From JACQFK01 sp035644495 (lineage in GTDB: Bacteria; Planctomycetota; MHYJ01; JACPRB01): a DNA stretch of 16,906 nucleotides. The stretch lies in the NCBI GenBank assembly GCA_035644495.1, contig DASQOM010000277.1:1-16906 (forward strand), given 5' to 3'. The translations under genes and the position numbers were made by a program. Positions 1-6,835 of this stretch are shown piece by piece. The notes under the pieces are model-generated. The model made no database searches. It saw only the letters and a list, made by a program, of their open reading frames with translations, and was not told where the DNA came from. Position 1 is the stretch's first letter. Each line of letters opens with the position of its first letter.

Positions 1-323
1 TCGGCTTCCACGGGATCCATCGCCGTCCGCTCGCGATCGAGCACCGCCCCCTCCACGATCGTGGCCAGGTGCTGCACGAACTGGGCTTTTCGGGCGGGAT
101 CCTGGGGCGCCAGCGGGTCCGCGTTGGCCGGGAGGATCGCACGGACGGCATGGGCGGGGATCGTTCCGCCGAGGCTTTCCCGCAGTTCCTTCTCGGCCCG
201 CTTCGCGAACGCTTCCACCTTCTCGTCGAGGCGGAGGACCTCGTTTTCGTCGTGAACGCGCTCCAGCTGCTCGTCCAGCCGGCTCAGAAGTTCCCGGTTG
301 TACCGGCCGGACTGCGGATCCAT
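1..323 (-). CDS. Helical protein of unknown function, 3' end outside window
   Basis: The first 107 codons of a minus-strand gene are visible; the rest lies beyond the left edge. The start is the ATG at 323-321. It has no Shine-Dalgarno sequence, but a TATCCT box lies 7 nt upstream, as at other probable leaderless genes here. Residues 8-50 are rich in Glu, Arg, Lys and Leu (for example RYNRELLSRLDEQLERVHDE), so an amphipathic helix or coiled coil is likely. A looser segment with Pro, Ala and Asp follows. There is no signal peptide or membrane segment, so a cytoplasmic protein is expected. Codons strongly prefer G or C in the third position, which supports coding. I do not recognise the family. 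It diverges from rlmN across a 116-nt gap. Confidence 0.7.
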   Translation of the reverse strand, partial: MDPQSGRYNRELLSRLDEQLERVHDENEVLRLDEKVEAFAKRAEKELRESLGGTIPAHAVRAILPANADPLAPQDPARKAQFVQHLATIVEGAVLDRERTAMDPVEA

Positions 324-330
324 GGAGTGG

Positions 331-336
331 AGGATA
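331..336 (-). promoter_or_regulatory. Candidate -10 box (TATCCT) of the gene at 323
   Basis: TATCCT read on the minus strand, 7 nt before the ATG at 323. The predicted transcription start falls on or next to the start codon. I see no clear -35 element. The same TAnnnT arrangement recurs at five other genes in the window. Confidence 0.45.
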
Positions 337-427
337 GATCATTTCGAGGGGTTGAGGACGGGGAAAAAGCGGAGATCCCGCAGGAGTCTGCGCCTGGCCT
401 GTTGCATCATTTCCGGGCTGCAGCGGC

Positions 428-433
428 TAGAAT
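428..433 (+). promoter_or_regulatory. Candidate -10 box (TAGAAT) of rlmN
   Basis: TAGAAT lies 6 nt upstream of the GTG at 440 and matches the TATAAT consensus at five of six positions. A TTGCAT upstream at 402-407 is 20 nt away, too far for a standard -35. A leaderless rlmN mRNA is the simplest reading. Confidence 0.45.
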
Positions 434-439
434 GGCGCC

Positions 440-1507
440 GTGCCTGCAACGCAGCCCGTTCCTGCCGACCCGCGCCTGGACCTGCTCGACCTGACCCAGG
501 CCGAGCTCGCCGCGCGCCTCGTCGCGGGGGGCTTCAAGGCGGCTCACGCGCGTCCGCTGTGGCGGCATCTCTACCGCAGGCTCGCCGTCGATCCGTCGAC
601 CATCAACGAGGGCCCCAAGGCGCTGCCGGCGTGGCTGGAACGGGAAACCCGCGTCCTGCTGCCGGACGTGGCCGAGCGGCTTCCGAGCAACGACGGCCAC
701 ACGGTCAAGTACCTGCTCGGCCTCGAGGACGGACAGCGCATCGAAACGGTGCAGATGCGCTTCACGGGGCGGCACACCGCCTGCCTCAGCACCCAGGCCG
801 GCTGCGCCCAGGGCTGCGTGTTCTGCGCGACCGGGCAGGGCGGACTCGCCCGGAACCTGAAGAGCTCCGAGATCGTCGCCCAGGTGCTTCACGTCGTCCG
901 TGCGCTCCGGGAAGGCGGCGAGATCCTTCGCAATATCGTGCTGATGGGGATGGGGGAGCCCCTGCACAACTACGACGCCGTGATGAAGGCGGTCGACATC
1001 GTCTGCGACCCGGAAGGCCTCGGCATGGCTCCCGGCCGGATCACGCTCAGCACGGTCGGCCTGGTCCCCGGGATCCTCCGCCTTGCCGACGAGGGCCGGA
1101 AGCTCTCGCTGGCCGTCAGCCTCCACGGGACGACGGACGAGGAAAGGAATTCCCTGGTCCCGGCAGGCCGCCGCTGGCCGCTCGCGGACCTGGTGGCCGC
1201 CTGCCGGACCTACAGCCGGCAACTGCGCCGGAAGGTCTTCTTCGAGTGGACGCTCATCGACGGGGTGAACGACGGTCCGGAACACGCCGGGCGCCTCGCG
1301 GCGCTGCTTGCAGGCATCCCCTCGCAGGTGAACGTGATCCCCCTCAATCCCACGGCAGGCTACGACGGCCGCCCCTGCCGCTCCCCCCGGGTGCGGAGCT
1401 TCCAGGAGGCGCTCCTCCTCGCGGGAATCCCCTGCACCGTGCGCCAGCGTCGGGGCATCGACATCGCCGCCGGCTGTGGGCAGCTGCGCGTCCGGGAGCC
1501 GCGCTAG
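440..1507 (+). CDS. rlmN: Dual-specificity 23S rRNA (A2503-C2)/tRNA (A37-C2) methyltransferase RlmN
   Basis: A radical-SAM enzyme that methylates C2 of A2503 in 23S rRNA and, in studied bacteria, A37 of some tRNAs. The 355 residues match the normal length of the family. The [4Fe-4S] motif CAQGCVFC gives Cys122, Cys126 and Cys129. Cys115 in TACLSTQAG and Cys346 in GIDIAAGCGQL match the two extra cysteines of the RlmN mechanism: the methyl carrier near the C-terminus and its partner. SAM-binding GMGEPL, the AVSLHG segment and VIPLNP are all present. The N-terminal helical accessory domain covers about residues 15-95. The GTG start at 440 has no Shine-Dalgarno sequence but sits 6 nt after TAGAAT. 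RlmN is preferred over Cfr because it is the housekeeping form; motifs alone separate the two imperfectly. It converges on the SGNH gene with a 28-nt gap. Confidence 0.95.
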   Translation: MPATQPVPADPRLDLLDLTQAELAARLVAGGFKAAHARPLWRHLYRRLAVDPSTINEGPKALPAWLERETRVLLPDVAERLPSNDGHTVKYLLGLEDGQRIETVQMRFTGRHTACLSTQAGCAQGCVFCATGQGGLARNLKSSEIVAQVLHVVRALREGGEILRNIVLMGMGEPLHNYDAVMKAVDIVCDPEGLGMAPGRITLSTVGLVPGILRLADEGRKLSLAVSLHGTTDEERNSLVPAGRRWPLADLVAACRTYSRQLRRKVFFEWTLIDGVNDGPEHAGRLAALLAGIPSQVNVIPLNPTAGYDGRPCRSPRVRSFQEALLLAGIPCTVRQRRGIDIAAGCGQLRVREPR

Positions 1508-1513
1508 CTAGCG
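1502..1513. repeat. Perfect 12-bp palindrome over the rlmN stop codon
   Basis: CGCTAGCTAGCG is its own reverse complement and includes the rlmN stop codon (1505-1507). It sits between convergent genes but has no T-tract on either side, so it is not a typical intrinsic terminator. It may be fortuitous. Confidence 0.4.
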
Positions 1514-1535
1514 ACGAACGGACTGCGCGCCGGCG

Positions 1536-2843
1536 TTACTTTTTCTGCGGCGCAGCCTCGAACGTCTCCGGCTTATAGACCCGGACCGCCCGGACTCCCT
1601 CCGCGCCGGGCAGCTCCAGGACGTGCTTTCCCGGAGGCAGCCCCTGGACCACGGTCGACGGATCGGCCGCCAGCAGCGTCGCCTTCCACTTGATCTCGAA
1701 CCCGGGCGGGATCGTTTTCTTCGTCATGTCCTGCACCTTCTTGATCCACCAGTCGCCCGGTTCGATCACCACGCGACCCGACGTCGACTCGAAGCGCTCC
1801 GCGCTGACCCCTTCCCCGTCCGGACCGGTGACCGACCCGGTGACCGCGAAGCGGATGTGCTCCGCCTTCTCGTCCACCTCGAGCACCTTCAGCGTCCAGT
1901 CCTCGATGACGCGGGGCTTCGCCGACGACACCCGCAGCAGCGCCGGACCCCAGAACGACTGGCTGAGGCTCGTCCTCGTGAAGGCGATGCACTCGGGGAA
2001 CTCCGACGGCGGCTTCCCGTCGATCAGGACCTGCGGCGCCTTCCCGCCGACCAGGTCCACGCGGTTCCCCTCGAACTCGACCTTCAGATCCTTGCCCAGC
2101 GGCAGGGTCTGCACCGACGCCTTCGCCGCCTCCGTCAGCAGCGCGGGCTTGTAGACCAGATACCGCTTCACGATCTCCGCCATCACGAAGCAGCCGTGGT
2201 CGTTCAGGTGGACGTCGTCCTTCAGCAGCGCTTTTGGCTCCAGGGAGTTCGCTTTCAGGTAGGCCAGCCAATGGCCGCGGACGTCCGCCAGCCCGCAACC
2301 GTACTTCTTCGCGAGGTCGGGCAGGAATACGTCGTTCATCATATGGTCCCACCACATCGGGTCCTTCTGCTCCGGATGCTCGACCGGCCATTTCGTGACA
2401 TGGTCCCGCTGCATCAGGATCTCGGCGGTGGTCCGGGTCCGGATCAGCCTCAGGATCTCCTCGTACTGATTGTTCCCGCCATAGACGTGGAAGATGACGA
2501 GGTCCGGGTAGAACGCGGGGATGTCGTGTTCCGCGATGCGGCTGAGGAGCTGGGACGCGAAGCCGCCGACGGCCTTGTTCTCGATCCGGAGGTCGGCGTT
2601 CGGGAAGCGGCGGCGCAGGTCGTCGGCCACTTGCTTCCACCAGTCCTGTTCGGTGATCGACTGGCCGTAGAAAAGCACCCGCACCGAGTTGCGCTGCTGG
2701 GGGGTGCTGGTCGCCAGGAGGGTCAGGGTGCGCTGGATGCCCGCCCCGAAGCTCGGGTCGTCGGCGACCGGCGGGAGCGGCGGAAAGGGCCTCCGTTCCT
2801 GGACAGGGGCGAGGAAGCAGGCCGCGATCAGCAATAGTTTCAT
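1536..2843 (-). CDS. Secreted SGNH/GDSL-type hydrolase
   Basis: A predicted exported esterase-type hydrolase of 435 residues. The chosen ATG (2843) gives a compact signal peptide, MKLLLIAACFLAPVQ. The frame is open 111 nt further upstream, but that extension would bury the signal peptide. SGNH blocks are visible: GQSIT with nucleophile Ser62, AVGGFAS near Gly93 (block II), YGGNN around residues 121-125 (block III), and DDVH, where Asp209 and His212 form the D-x-x-H of block V. The SGNH domain spans about residues 50-235. Residues 240-435 are beta-rich and include an accessory region (residues ~330-395) with alternating hydrophobic residues. GQSI in place of GDSL is common in planctomycete-type carbohydrate esterases. 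The substrate is unknown; a sugar or polysaccharide acyl ester is inferred. A weak GTTACT box lies 7 nt upstream of the start. Confidence 0.85.
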   Translation of the reverse strand: MKLLLIAACFLAPVQERRPFPPLPPVADDPSFGAGIQRTLTLLATSTPQQRNSVRVLFYGQSITEQDWWKQVADDLRRRFPNADLRIENKAVGGFASQLLSRIAEHDIPAFYPDLVIFHVYGGNNQYEEILRLIRTRTTAEILMQRDHVTKWPVEHPEQKDPMWWDHMMNDVFLPDLAKKYGCGLADVRGHWLAYLKANSLEPKALLKDDVHLNDHGCFVMAEIVKRYLVYKPALLTEAAKASVQTLPLGKDLKVEFEGNRVDLVGGKAPQVLIDGKPPSEFPECIAFTRTSLSQSFWGPALLRVSSAKPRVIEDWTLKVLEVDEKAEHIRFAVTGSVTGPDGEGVSAERFESTSGRVVIEPGDWWIKKVQDMTKKTIPPGFEIKWKATLLAADPSTVVQGLPPGKHVLELPGAEGVRAVRVYKPETFEAAPQKK

Positions 2844-3169
2844 TGGGGCTAGTAACCGCAGCGGCGGCGCCGGCAACACCCAAAGCGTCGTCGATTCCCA
2901 GGCGCAGGCCGAGCTGACGAATGCCTCCGACACGGACCGATGGACCAATCCCAAGGGCGGTCCGTCAGCGGGTGCTGAGAAGCCGCTGAAATTTGACTTC
3001 GAAATTCACAGCGGGACGACCGTCGAGAATTGGACGGTCAAGCCCACTCCGAGGCAGGGTCGCCTGGTTTCCCGCATTCTTGCGCGCGTTCGACGCGCTC
3101 GAGGCGGCCTCCCTGGAAGGGACGCCCCCGACTTCCCCTTCCCGCCCCGATTCTCTACGATGACGGGAG
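2844..3169. other. 326-nt divergent intergenic region with short inverted repeats
   Basis: No gene with protein-like sequence was found between the SGNH hydrolase (minus) and the LemA/GIDE gene (plus). It holds two perfect 7-bp inverted repeats: ACGGACC at 2932-2938 with GGTCCGT at 2959-2965, and GACCGTC at 3018-3024 with GACGGTC at 3033-3039. It also has an A+T-richer patch around 2986-3010 with GAAATT repeated directly. These could be operators or a structured 5' region, but none matches a regulator site I know. Confidence 0.5.
3156..3161 (+). promoter_or_regulatory. Candidate -10 box (TACGAT) of the LemA/GIDE gene
   Basis: TACGAT lies 8 nt upstream of the ATG at 3170. The GGGAG at 3165-3169 touches the start codon, too close to act as a normal Shine-Dalgarno sequence. 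A leaderless or near-leaderless transcript is inferred. Confidence 0.4.
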
Positions 3170-4474
3170 ATGACTCCGCTTCAAGCGTGGGGGATCGTCG
3201 CGGCGGGCGCCGCCCTGGCCCTGCTCTGCCTCTATTCGGCCTTCCGGCTGCGCAGCCGCGAGCGGCTGCTGACCCTGCTCCCCACCGTGAAGACCCAGGG
3301 CGTCTTCATCGGCTTCGTCGAGATCAAGGGCGTCGCGGAGGCGCCGCGCCCCCTGACCAGCGCGCTGGCCGCGCGGCCCTGCGTCCAGTACTCGTGGAGC
3401 GTCGAGGAGCACTGGTCCCGCACGGAAACGGAGCACTATACGGACGACCAGGGACGCCGCCAGACGCGGACCAAGGAGGAGAGCGGCTGGAAGGCCGTCG
3501 CCGAGGGGGGCGAGATGCTCCCCTTCTATCTGCGCGACGACACCGGCGTGCTCCGGGTCGACCCTCGCGGAGCGGAGATCGAAGCCACGACGTTCTTCGA
3601 CGACACCTGCGGCCGCGGAGAATCTCTCTACTACGCGAAAGGGCCGGCGGAGGCGATCTCCGATTCGGATCACCGGCGTCGCTTCGTGGAGCGCGGCGTG
3701 CCGGTCGGGGCGGAGCTGTATGTCGTCGGCCAGTCGCGGGAGCGGCGGGACGTCGTCGCGGCGGAGATCGCCGCCGACCAGAAGGCGCCCCTGTTCCTGA
3801 TCTCGACCCGCAGCGAAAAGCAGGTGGTGTCGGGCATGGGCTGGGGCTCCTGGGGCCTGGCGGTTCTCGCCCTGATCCTGACGGGCGCGGGGATCTTCAT
3901 CGGCCTGAAGGGGCAACGGGACGTTCCCATTCCCGAGTTGATCGCCGGGGTCGCCGCGTTCCTCGCCGCGTGGACCCTCGGCTGGTGCTGGATGGCCTAC
4001 AACTCCCTTATTGCGCTGCGGCAGCGGGTGCGCAACGCGGGGTCGCTGATCGACATCGAGCTCAAGCGGCGCCACGACCTGATTCCGATGATCGTCGCCT
4101 GCGTCCAGGGATACCGGGATCACGAGGCGACGGTGAAGAAGGAGGTCGCGGCGATGCGGACGCAGATGACGGCGACGCTGCCCGGCCAGCCGGGCCCGGA
4201 TCCGGCCGCGGTCGTCCCCTCGCTGCGCGCTATCGTCGAGCACTATCCCCATCTGAAAGCCGACGCCTCGTTCGAGGCGCTGCGGAAGTCGCTGACGGAG
4301 ACGGAGCAGCGCATCGCGCTGGCGCGCTCGTACTTCAATTCGATCGCGGCGGGCTACAACTCCTGTCTCGAGGTGCTGCCCGACCGCTTCATCGCCTCGT
4401 TCGGCGGCCTGCGCCCTCAGCCCCTCTTCGCGGCCGCCGACTTCGAGCGCGTCGCGGTGACGGTCGAGCTGTAG
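3170..4474 (+). CDS. Membrane protein: GIDE-like domain fused to a LemA domain
   Basis: A 434-residue protein with three predicted membrane helices (about residues 7-25, 228-246 and 258-276). Between helices one and two, residues ~45-205 resemble the GIDE domain of MUL1-type E3-ligase-like proteins: GFVEIKGVAEAP, a CVQYSW segment, a variable charged loop, then a strand-rich part. No RING domain follows. From residue 277 a complete LemA domain begins: YNSLIALRQRVRNAG, then LKRRHDLIPMIVACVQGY, then EHYPHLKADASFEALRKSL and EQRIALARSYFNS, ending in FERVAVTVEL. Free-standing LemA proteins are about 180-200 residues, so this is a two-domain fusion. The molecular role of bacterial GIDE and LemA domains is unsettled; an envelope or stress function is inferred. 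It ends 3 nt before the convergent PilZ gene. Confidence 0.85.
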   Translation: MTPLQAWGIVAAGAALALLCLYSAFRLRSRERLLTLLPTVKTQGVFIGFVEIKGVAEAPRPLTSALAARPCVQYSWSVEEHWSRTETEHYTDDQGRRQTRTKEESGWKAVAEGGEMLPFYLRDDTGVLRVDPRGAEIEATTFFDDTCGRGESLYYAKGPAEAISDSDHRRRFVERGVPVGAELYVVGQSRERRDVVAAEIAADQKAPLFLISTRSEKQVVSGMGWGSWGLAVLALILTGAGIFIGLKGQRDVPIPELIAGVAAFLAAWTLGWCWMAYNSLIALRQRVRNAGSLIDIELKRRHDLIPMIVACVQGYRDHEATVKKEVAAMRTQMTATLPGQPGPDPAAVVPSLRAIVEHYPHLKADASFEALRKSLTETEQRIALARSYFNSIAAGYNSCLEVLPDRFIASFGGLRPQPLFAAADFERVAVTVEL

Positions 4475-4477
4475 CCC

Positions 4478-5014
4478 CTAGAACAATTTCCGGAGCCTCT
4501 TGAGCTGGGCCTCTTCGACGCGGACGAACTGCATCGCCACGTGGAGTCCGTCCTCCGAATGGACGAAGCGCACCGGCCGCCCCAGGACCTGGAAGTCCTT
4601 GAGGGGCCCGCTCAGGACGCGGATTCCCAGGTGATGGGGAACCACCGGCAGGGCCTTTTCGGGCAGCAGGATGGCCCGGAGCAGCGCTCCGGAGAGGGAG
4701 ACATTCCAGATCACCGCCTCGCCCCGATCGAAGAGCCGGCCGTTGTCCAGGAAGACGCTCAACTCCACGGGGATCGAGCAGTCCTTCCGCTCGTGACGCC
4801 GCCGGCTCAGGGGCGATGCCGGGGGCGGACGGACCTGGGGAGTCCGGAACTGGGGGGAAGGAGCGATGTGCCGGTCTTTGCTGTTTTTCACCGCGATGGC
4901 CATGCACTTCGTGCAATAGCGCTTCCGGAGCAGGACCACCGCTTTCCCGCTCTCGAAATCGCGGGCTGGAATGATCACGTGGCAGAAGTCGCAGGGGGCG
5001 GCCTCCGGCGTCAT
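4478..5014 (-). CDS. Zinc-ribbon and PilZ domain protein (c-di-GMP binding predicted)
   Basis: A 178-residue cytoplasmic protein. Residues 8-37 form a likely zinc ribbon with CDFC (Cys8, Cys11) and CTKC (Cys34, Cys37). After a Pro-rich linker (about 51-70) comes a PilZ domain with both c-di-GMP motifs: R-x-x-x-R in RRHER (Arg72, Arg76) and N-x-S-x-x-G in NVSLSG (Asn104, Ser106, Gly109). The domain ends near residue 170. The frame is open far upstream, but the ATG at 5014 is preferred: GGAG lies at 5020-5023, the zinc ribbon starts just after it, and the upstream translation is Trp/Arg/Pro-rich and not protein-like. The gene starts 10 nt after the preceding minus-strand gene ends, so they could be cotranscribed, although it also has its own candidate promoter. 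The output of c-di-GMP binding is unknown. Confidence 0.85.
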   Translation of the reverse strand: MTPEAAPCDFCHVIIPARDFESGKAVVLLRKRYCTKCMAIAVKNSKDRHIAPSPQFRTPQVRPPPASPLSRRRHERKDCSIPVELSVFLDNGRLFDRGEAVIWNVSLSGALLRAILLPEKALPVVPHHLGIRVLSGPLKDFQVLGRPVRFVHSEDGLHVAMQFVRVEEAQLKRLRKLF

Positions 5015-5024
5015 ACGGGCTCCA

Positions 5025-5561
5025 TCAGCGGGGAGCGGTCCTGCTCCAGCGAGTCCCCCCTCCCCACCCGGAACCCAGCATTCCGGATGCCTCAAGAGTA
5101 TATCCCAAAATGGCGCATTTGTTATGGGCCAGTAAAGAAGGACCCGGAGGACCGCCCGTGCGAGCGATCCTCCGGGGTCCGGTGTTGGGGGTTGGCTTGG
5201 GAATCCGGTCTTCCGGACTCTCCAGACAGAGACTCGCAACCCCTCCGGATTCCTTTTGGGGTTCCCGCTGAATTTCCAGCAGGATCTCCATGAGCCGCTC
5301 CAGCATGGCGGGCCCGGCGATCTCCGGAGTTGCTCCCAGACCGACCAGGCAGCCGGCCATGATCGCCGTGTGGGAGGCCCGCTCGATTTCGGTGGACCGA
5401 ATGATTTTTTCAAGCCCGTCGAGGACGGCATCCCATTCCGCCTGGGAGGCGCGATCGGCGGCCCGGCTCATCCGCTGCGCCGCCTCTCCCAGTCTTTCCG
5501 ACCTCAGGCCCTCCTCGAGCAGCGCGACATGGCCCTCAAAGGCCTGGTGGAGTGTTCCCAT
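5025..5561 (-). CDS. Unknown helical protein with a doubtful C-terminal tail
   Basis: Of 178 codons, the first ~100 look like a soluble all-helical protein: LHQAFEGHVALLEEGL, then a Ser/Arg/Ala-rich helix, EWDAVLDGLEKIIRST, and MLERLMEILLEIQ. I do not recognise the family. The ATG at 5561 has no Shine-Dalgarno sequence but lies 8 nt after TACAAT. From about residue 103 the translation becomes Pro/Gly/Arg/Ser-rich and third-position G+C falls. This tail reads through a strong hairpin (5140-5180) and the candidate promoter of the PilZ gene. Either the true stop was lost by mutation or sequence error, or the tail is real and the gene forms a tight operon (10-nt gap) with PilZ. Adjacency to PilZ suggests a shared process, but no function can be given. 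Confidence 0.6.
   Translation of the reverse strand: MGTLHQAFEGHVALLEEGLRSERLGEAAQRMSRAADRASQAEWDAVLDGLEKIIRSTEIERASHTAIMAGCLVGLGATPEIAGPAMLERLMEILLEIQREPQKESGGVASLCLESPEDRIPKPTPNTGPRRIARTGGPPGPSLLAHNKCAILGYTLEASGMLGSGWGGGTRWSRTAPR
5097..5125 (-). promoter_or_regulatory. Candidate sigma-70-type promoter of the PilZ gene
   Basis: On the minus strand, ATAACA (5125-5120) and TATACT (5102-5097) are separated by exactly 17 nt. They match TTGACA at four of six and TATAAT at five of six positions. The predicted leader is about 75 nt and contains the GGAG before the ATG at 5014. Confidence 0.45.
5130..5180 (-). terminator. Hairpin, possible intrinsic terminator on the minus strand
   Basis: GGACCCGGAGGA (5140-5151) pairs with TCCTCCGGGGTCC (5168-5180) with one bulged base; a further three pairs form inside after one mismatch. 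On the minus strand it is followed by TTCTTTACTG, a weak T-rich stretch. It would end transcription of the gene starting at 5561, yet lies inside that open frame. Confidence 0.4.
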
Positions 5562-5569
5562 CGCCCGGG

Positions 5570-5575
5570 ATTGTA
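5570..5575 (-). promoter_or_regulatory. Candidate -10 box (TACAAT) of the gene at 5561
   Basis: TACAAT on the minus strand matches the consensus at five of six positions and ends 8 nt before the ATG at 5561. There is no clear -35 element. This supports a leaderless start. Confidence 0.45.
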
Positions 5576-5639
5576 CCTTTTGAGATGAACCTTCAGGGGA
5601 CCCCCCCCCGCCGGGAATTCACAATTTGCAGCAGCACCC

Positions 5640-5670
5640 ATGACATTTGAGCCTGAATACGGGCTATATT
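5640..5670 (+). promoter_or_regulatory. Candidate promoter of the duplicated-module gene
   Basis: ATGACA (5640-5645) and TATATT (5665-5670) each match the sigma-70 consensus at five of six positions, but the 19-nt spacer is longer than ideal. Transcription would start near 5677, giving a leader of about 35 nt that carries GGAGG at 5705-5709. A run of nine C residues (5601-5609) lies upstream. Confidence 0.35.
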
Positions 5671-5713
5671 TACAGGGGCGCAAAGGGGCGCTGGGGTTCG
5701 ACCGGGAGGGTGG

Positions 5714-6775
5714 ATGTCCGATACTCCGCGACAGAAGAGTTCGACGGCGTCTTTTTCAGTCGATCCTCAAATCCTTCAGTCCCTGCGGCTCGCCCGCGCG
5801 AGTCAGGCCTTCCTCCGGACGCTCCCCAAACCCCCTGAGCTCTGGGAGGCCTTCCTTCTCTCCCACGCGCATCGCATGTTCCTCCGCTGCTGGCTGGATC
5901 TCCGCATCCGCAGGGTCGACTCCGACGCGGTCGGCGAAGCGGAGAAGACGGTGCTCGAAAAGCTCGAAGAGGTCCGCCAGCAGTACGGCCCCTGGATGGC
6001 CGGGCTGCACGTCTTCCTGGCGACCCTGCCCCCTCCGGAGGCCGAGACCCGGGCGATCGCCCTCGCCCTCATGACGATCTCGGATTCCTCCCGCGAAACA
6101 AGCCTGCGCTGGATCGCCGATCCGTCGGGCAGCCGCACGATGGCGACGGAGGAGATGCGCCAGCTGCAGCTGCTCGCGAAACCCTATCAGCAGGCCATGG
6201 GCGACGGCACGAGCCGGAGAGAGAAAGCCGCCGCCGCGGCGGCGCCGACGGAGCCCAAACCCGAAGCGGACGGGAACTCCACCATCACCCGCATCCTCCC
6301 GCGCGGGGTGAAGATGGAGACGCTCGAAGACGTCGGCCGCGTCGACGACTGCAGCCGGATCCTCAAGGAGTTCGATCCCGAGATCCAGCTCTGGGAGTGC
6401 TTCTGCCTGGTCATGACCGACGACGCCTCCCGTCGATCCATCGATGATCTGATCCGCAGGAAGAAGGCCGCGCCGACCCAGACTTCCTTCCAGGATGCCC
6501 AGGCGCTCCTGGGCCGGCTCCAGGAGATCCGGAAGGAGCACGCCTCCTTCGTCGTCGCCCTGGCGGCGTTCCTGAGCGAGCTTCCCGTCGGACAATACGC
6601 GACGGAGACGCGGGAACTGGCGCTCGGGTTCATCATGGCGGGGTCGGTCGGCCGGGAGCACGCCGCGCTGTGGCTGAAAAATCCAGACCACTATCGGCAG
6701 GAAGCGTCCACGCGCTTCGAGGGCCTCATCGGCCGCGCCATGAACTATCAGACCGCCCTGCGCGCCTTTGCCTGA
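5714..6775 (+). CDS. Unknown protein with two copies of a ~140-residue helical module
   Basis: A 353-residue soluble protein starting at an ATG 4 nt after GGAGG. It contains a diverged internal duplication. Module 1 covers about residues 22-162 and module 2 about 204-348, joined by an Ala/Pro/Lys-rich linker (163-203). Matching landmarks: ELWEAFLL (42-49) with QLWECFCLV (225-233); LDLRIRR (61-67) with IDDLIRR (243-249); VLEKLEEVRQQYG (80-92) with LLGRLQEIRKEHA (265-277); GLHVFLATLP (97-106) with ALAAFLSELP (282-291); and SRETSLRWIADP (126-137) with GREHAALWLKNP (313-324). Both copies are predicted all-helical. There is no signal peptide, membrane segment or catalytic motif that I recognise, so a structural or binding role is more likely than an enzymatic one. 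It diverges from the unknown gene at 5561 and may share its regulation. Confidence 0.75.
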   Translation: MSDTPRQKSSTASFSVDPQILQSLRLARASQAFLRTLPKPPELWEAFLLSHAHRMFLRCWLDLRIRRVDSDAVGEAEKTVLEKLEEVRQQYGPWMAGLHVFLATLPPPEAETRAIALALMTISDSSRETSLRWIADPSGSRTMATEEMRQLQLLAKPYQQAMGDGTSRREKAAAAAAPTEPKPEADGNSTITRILPRGVKMETLEDVGRVDDCSRILKEFDPEIQLWECFCLVMTDDASRRSIDDLIRRKKAAPTQTSFQDAQALLGRLQEIRKEHASFVVALAAFLSELPVGQYATETRELALGFIMAGSVGREHAALWLKNPDHYRQEASTRFEGLIGRAMNYQTALRAFA

Positions 6776-6835
6776 AGTCGGGAATCGAGCTGGACCGTCA
6801 ATTAGCCGCAGCGGGGGTCGTCGATCCCCGTGGCC

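Noticed and set aside
1623..2837. 404-codon plus-strand open frame opposite the SGNH hydrolase
   Set aside because: Arg/Leu/Asp/Val-biased translation without motifs; it mirrors the codons of the SGNH gene, which has intact catalytic blocks. Antisense open frames are common in GC-rich DNA.
4389..4916. 175-codon minus-strand open frame overlapping the PilZ gene
   Set aside because: It overlaps PilZ in another frame and translates to Arg/Pro/Gly-rich sequence; PilZ has both signature motifs and zinc-ribbon cysteines.
5601..5609. Run of nine C residues as a phase-variation tract
   Set aside because: It lies in the divergent intergenic region outside coding sequence, and away from the candidate promoter boxes. 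A single run is not evidence of phase variation, though its length may be uncertain in sequencing.
6812..6830. CGGGG/CCCCG hairpin between convergent genes
   Set aside because: A 5-bp stem with no T-tract on either strand is too weak to call a terminator.
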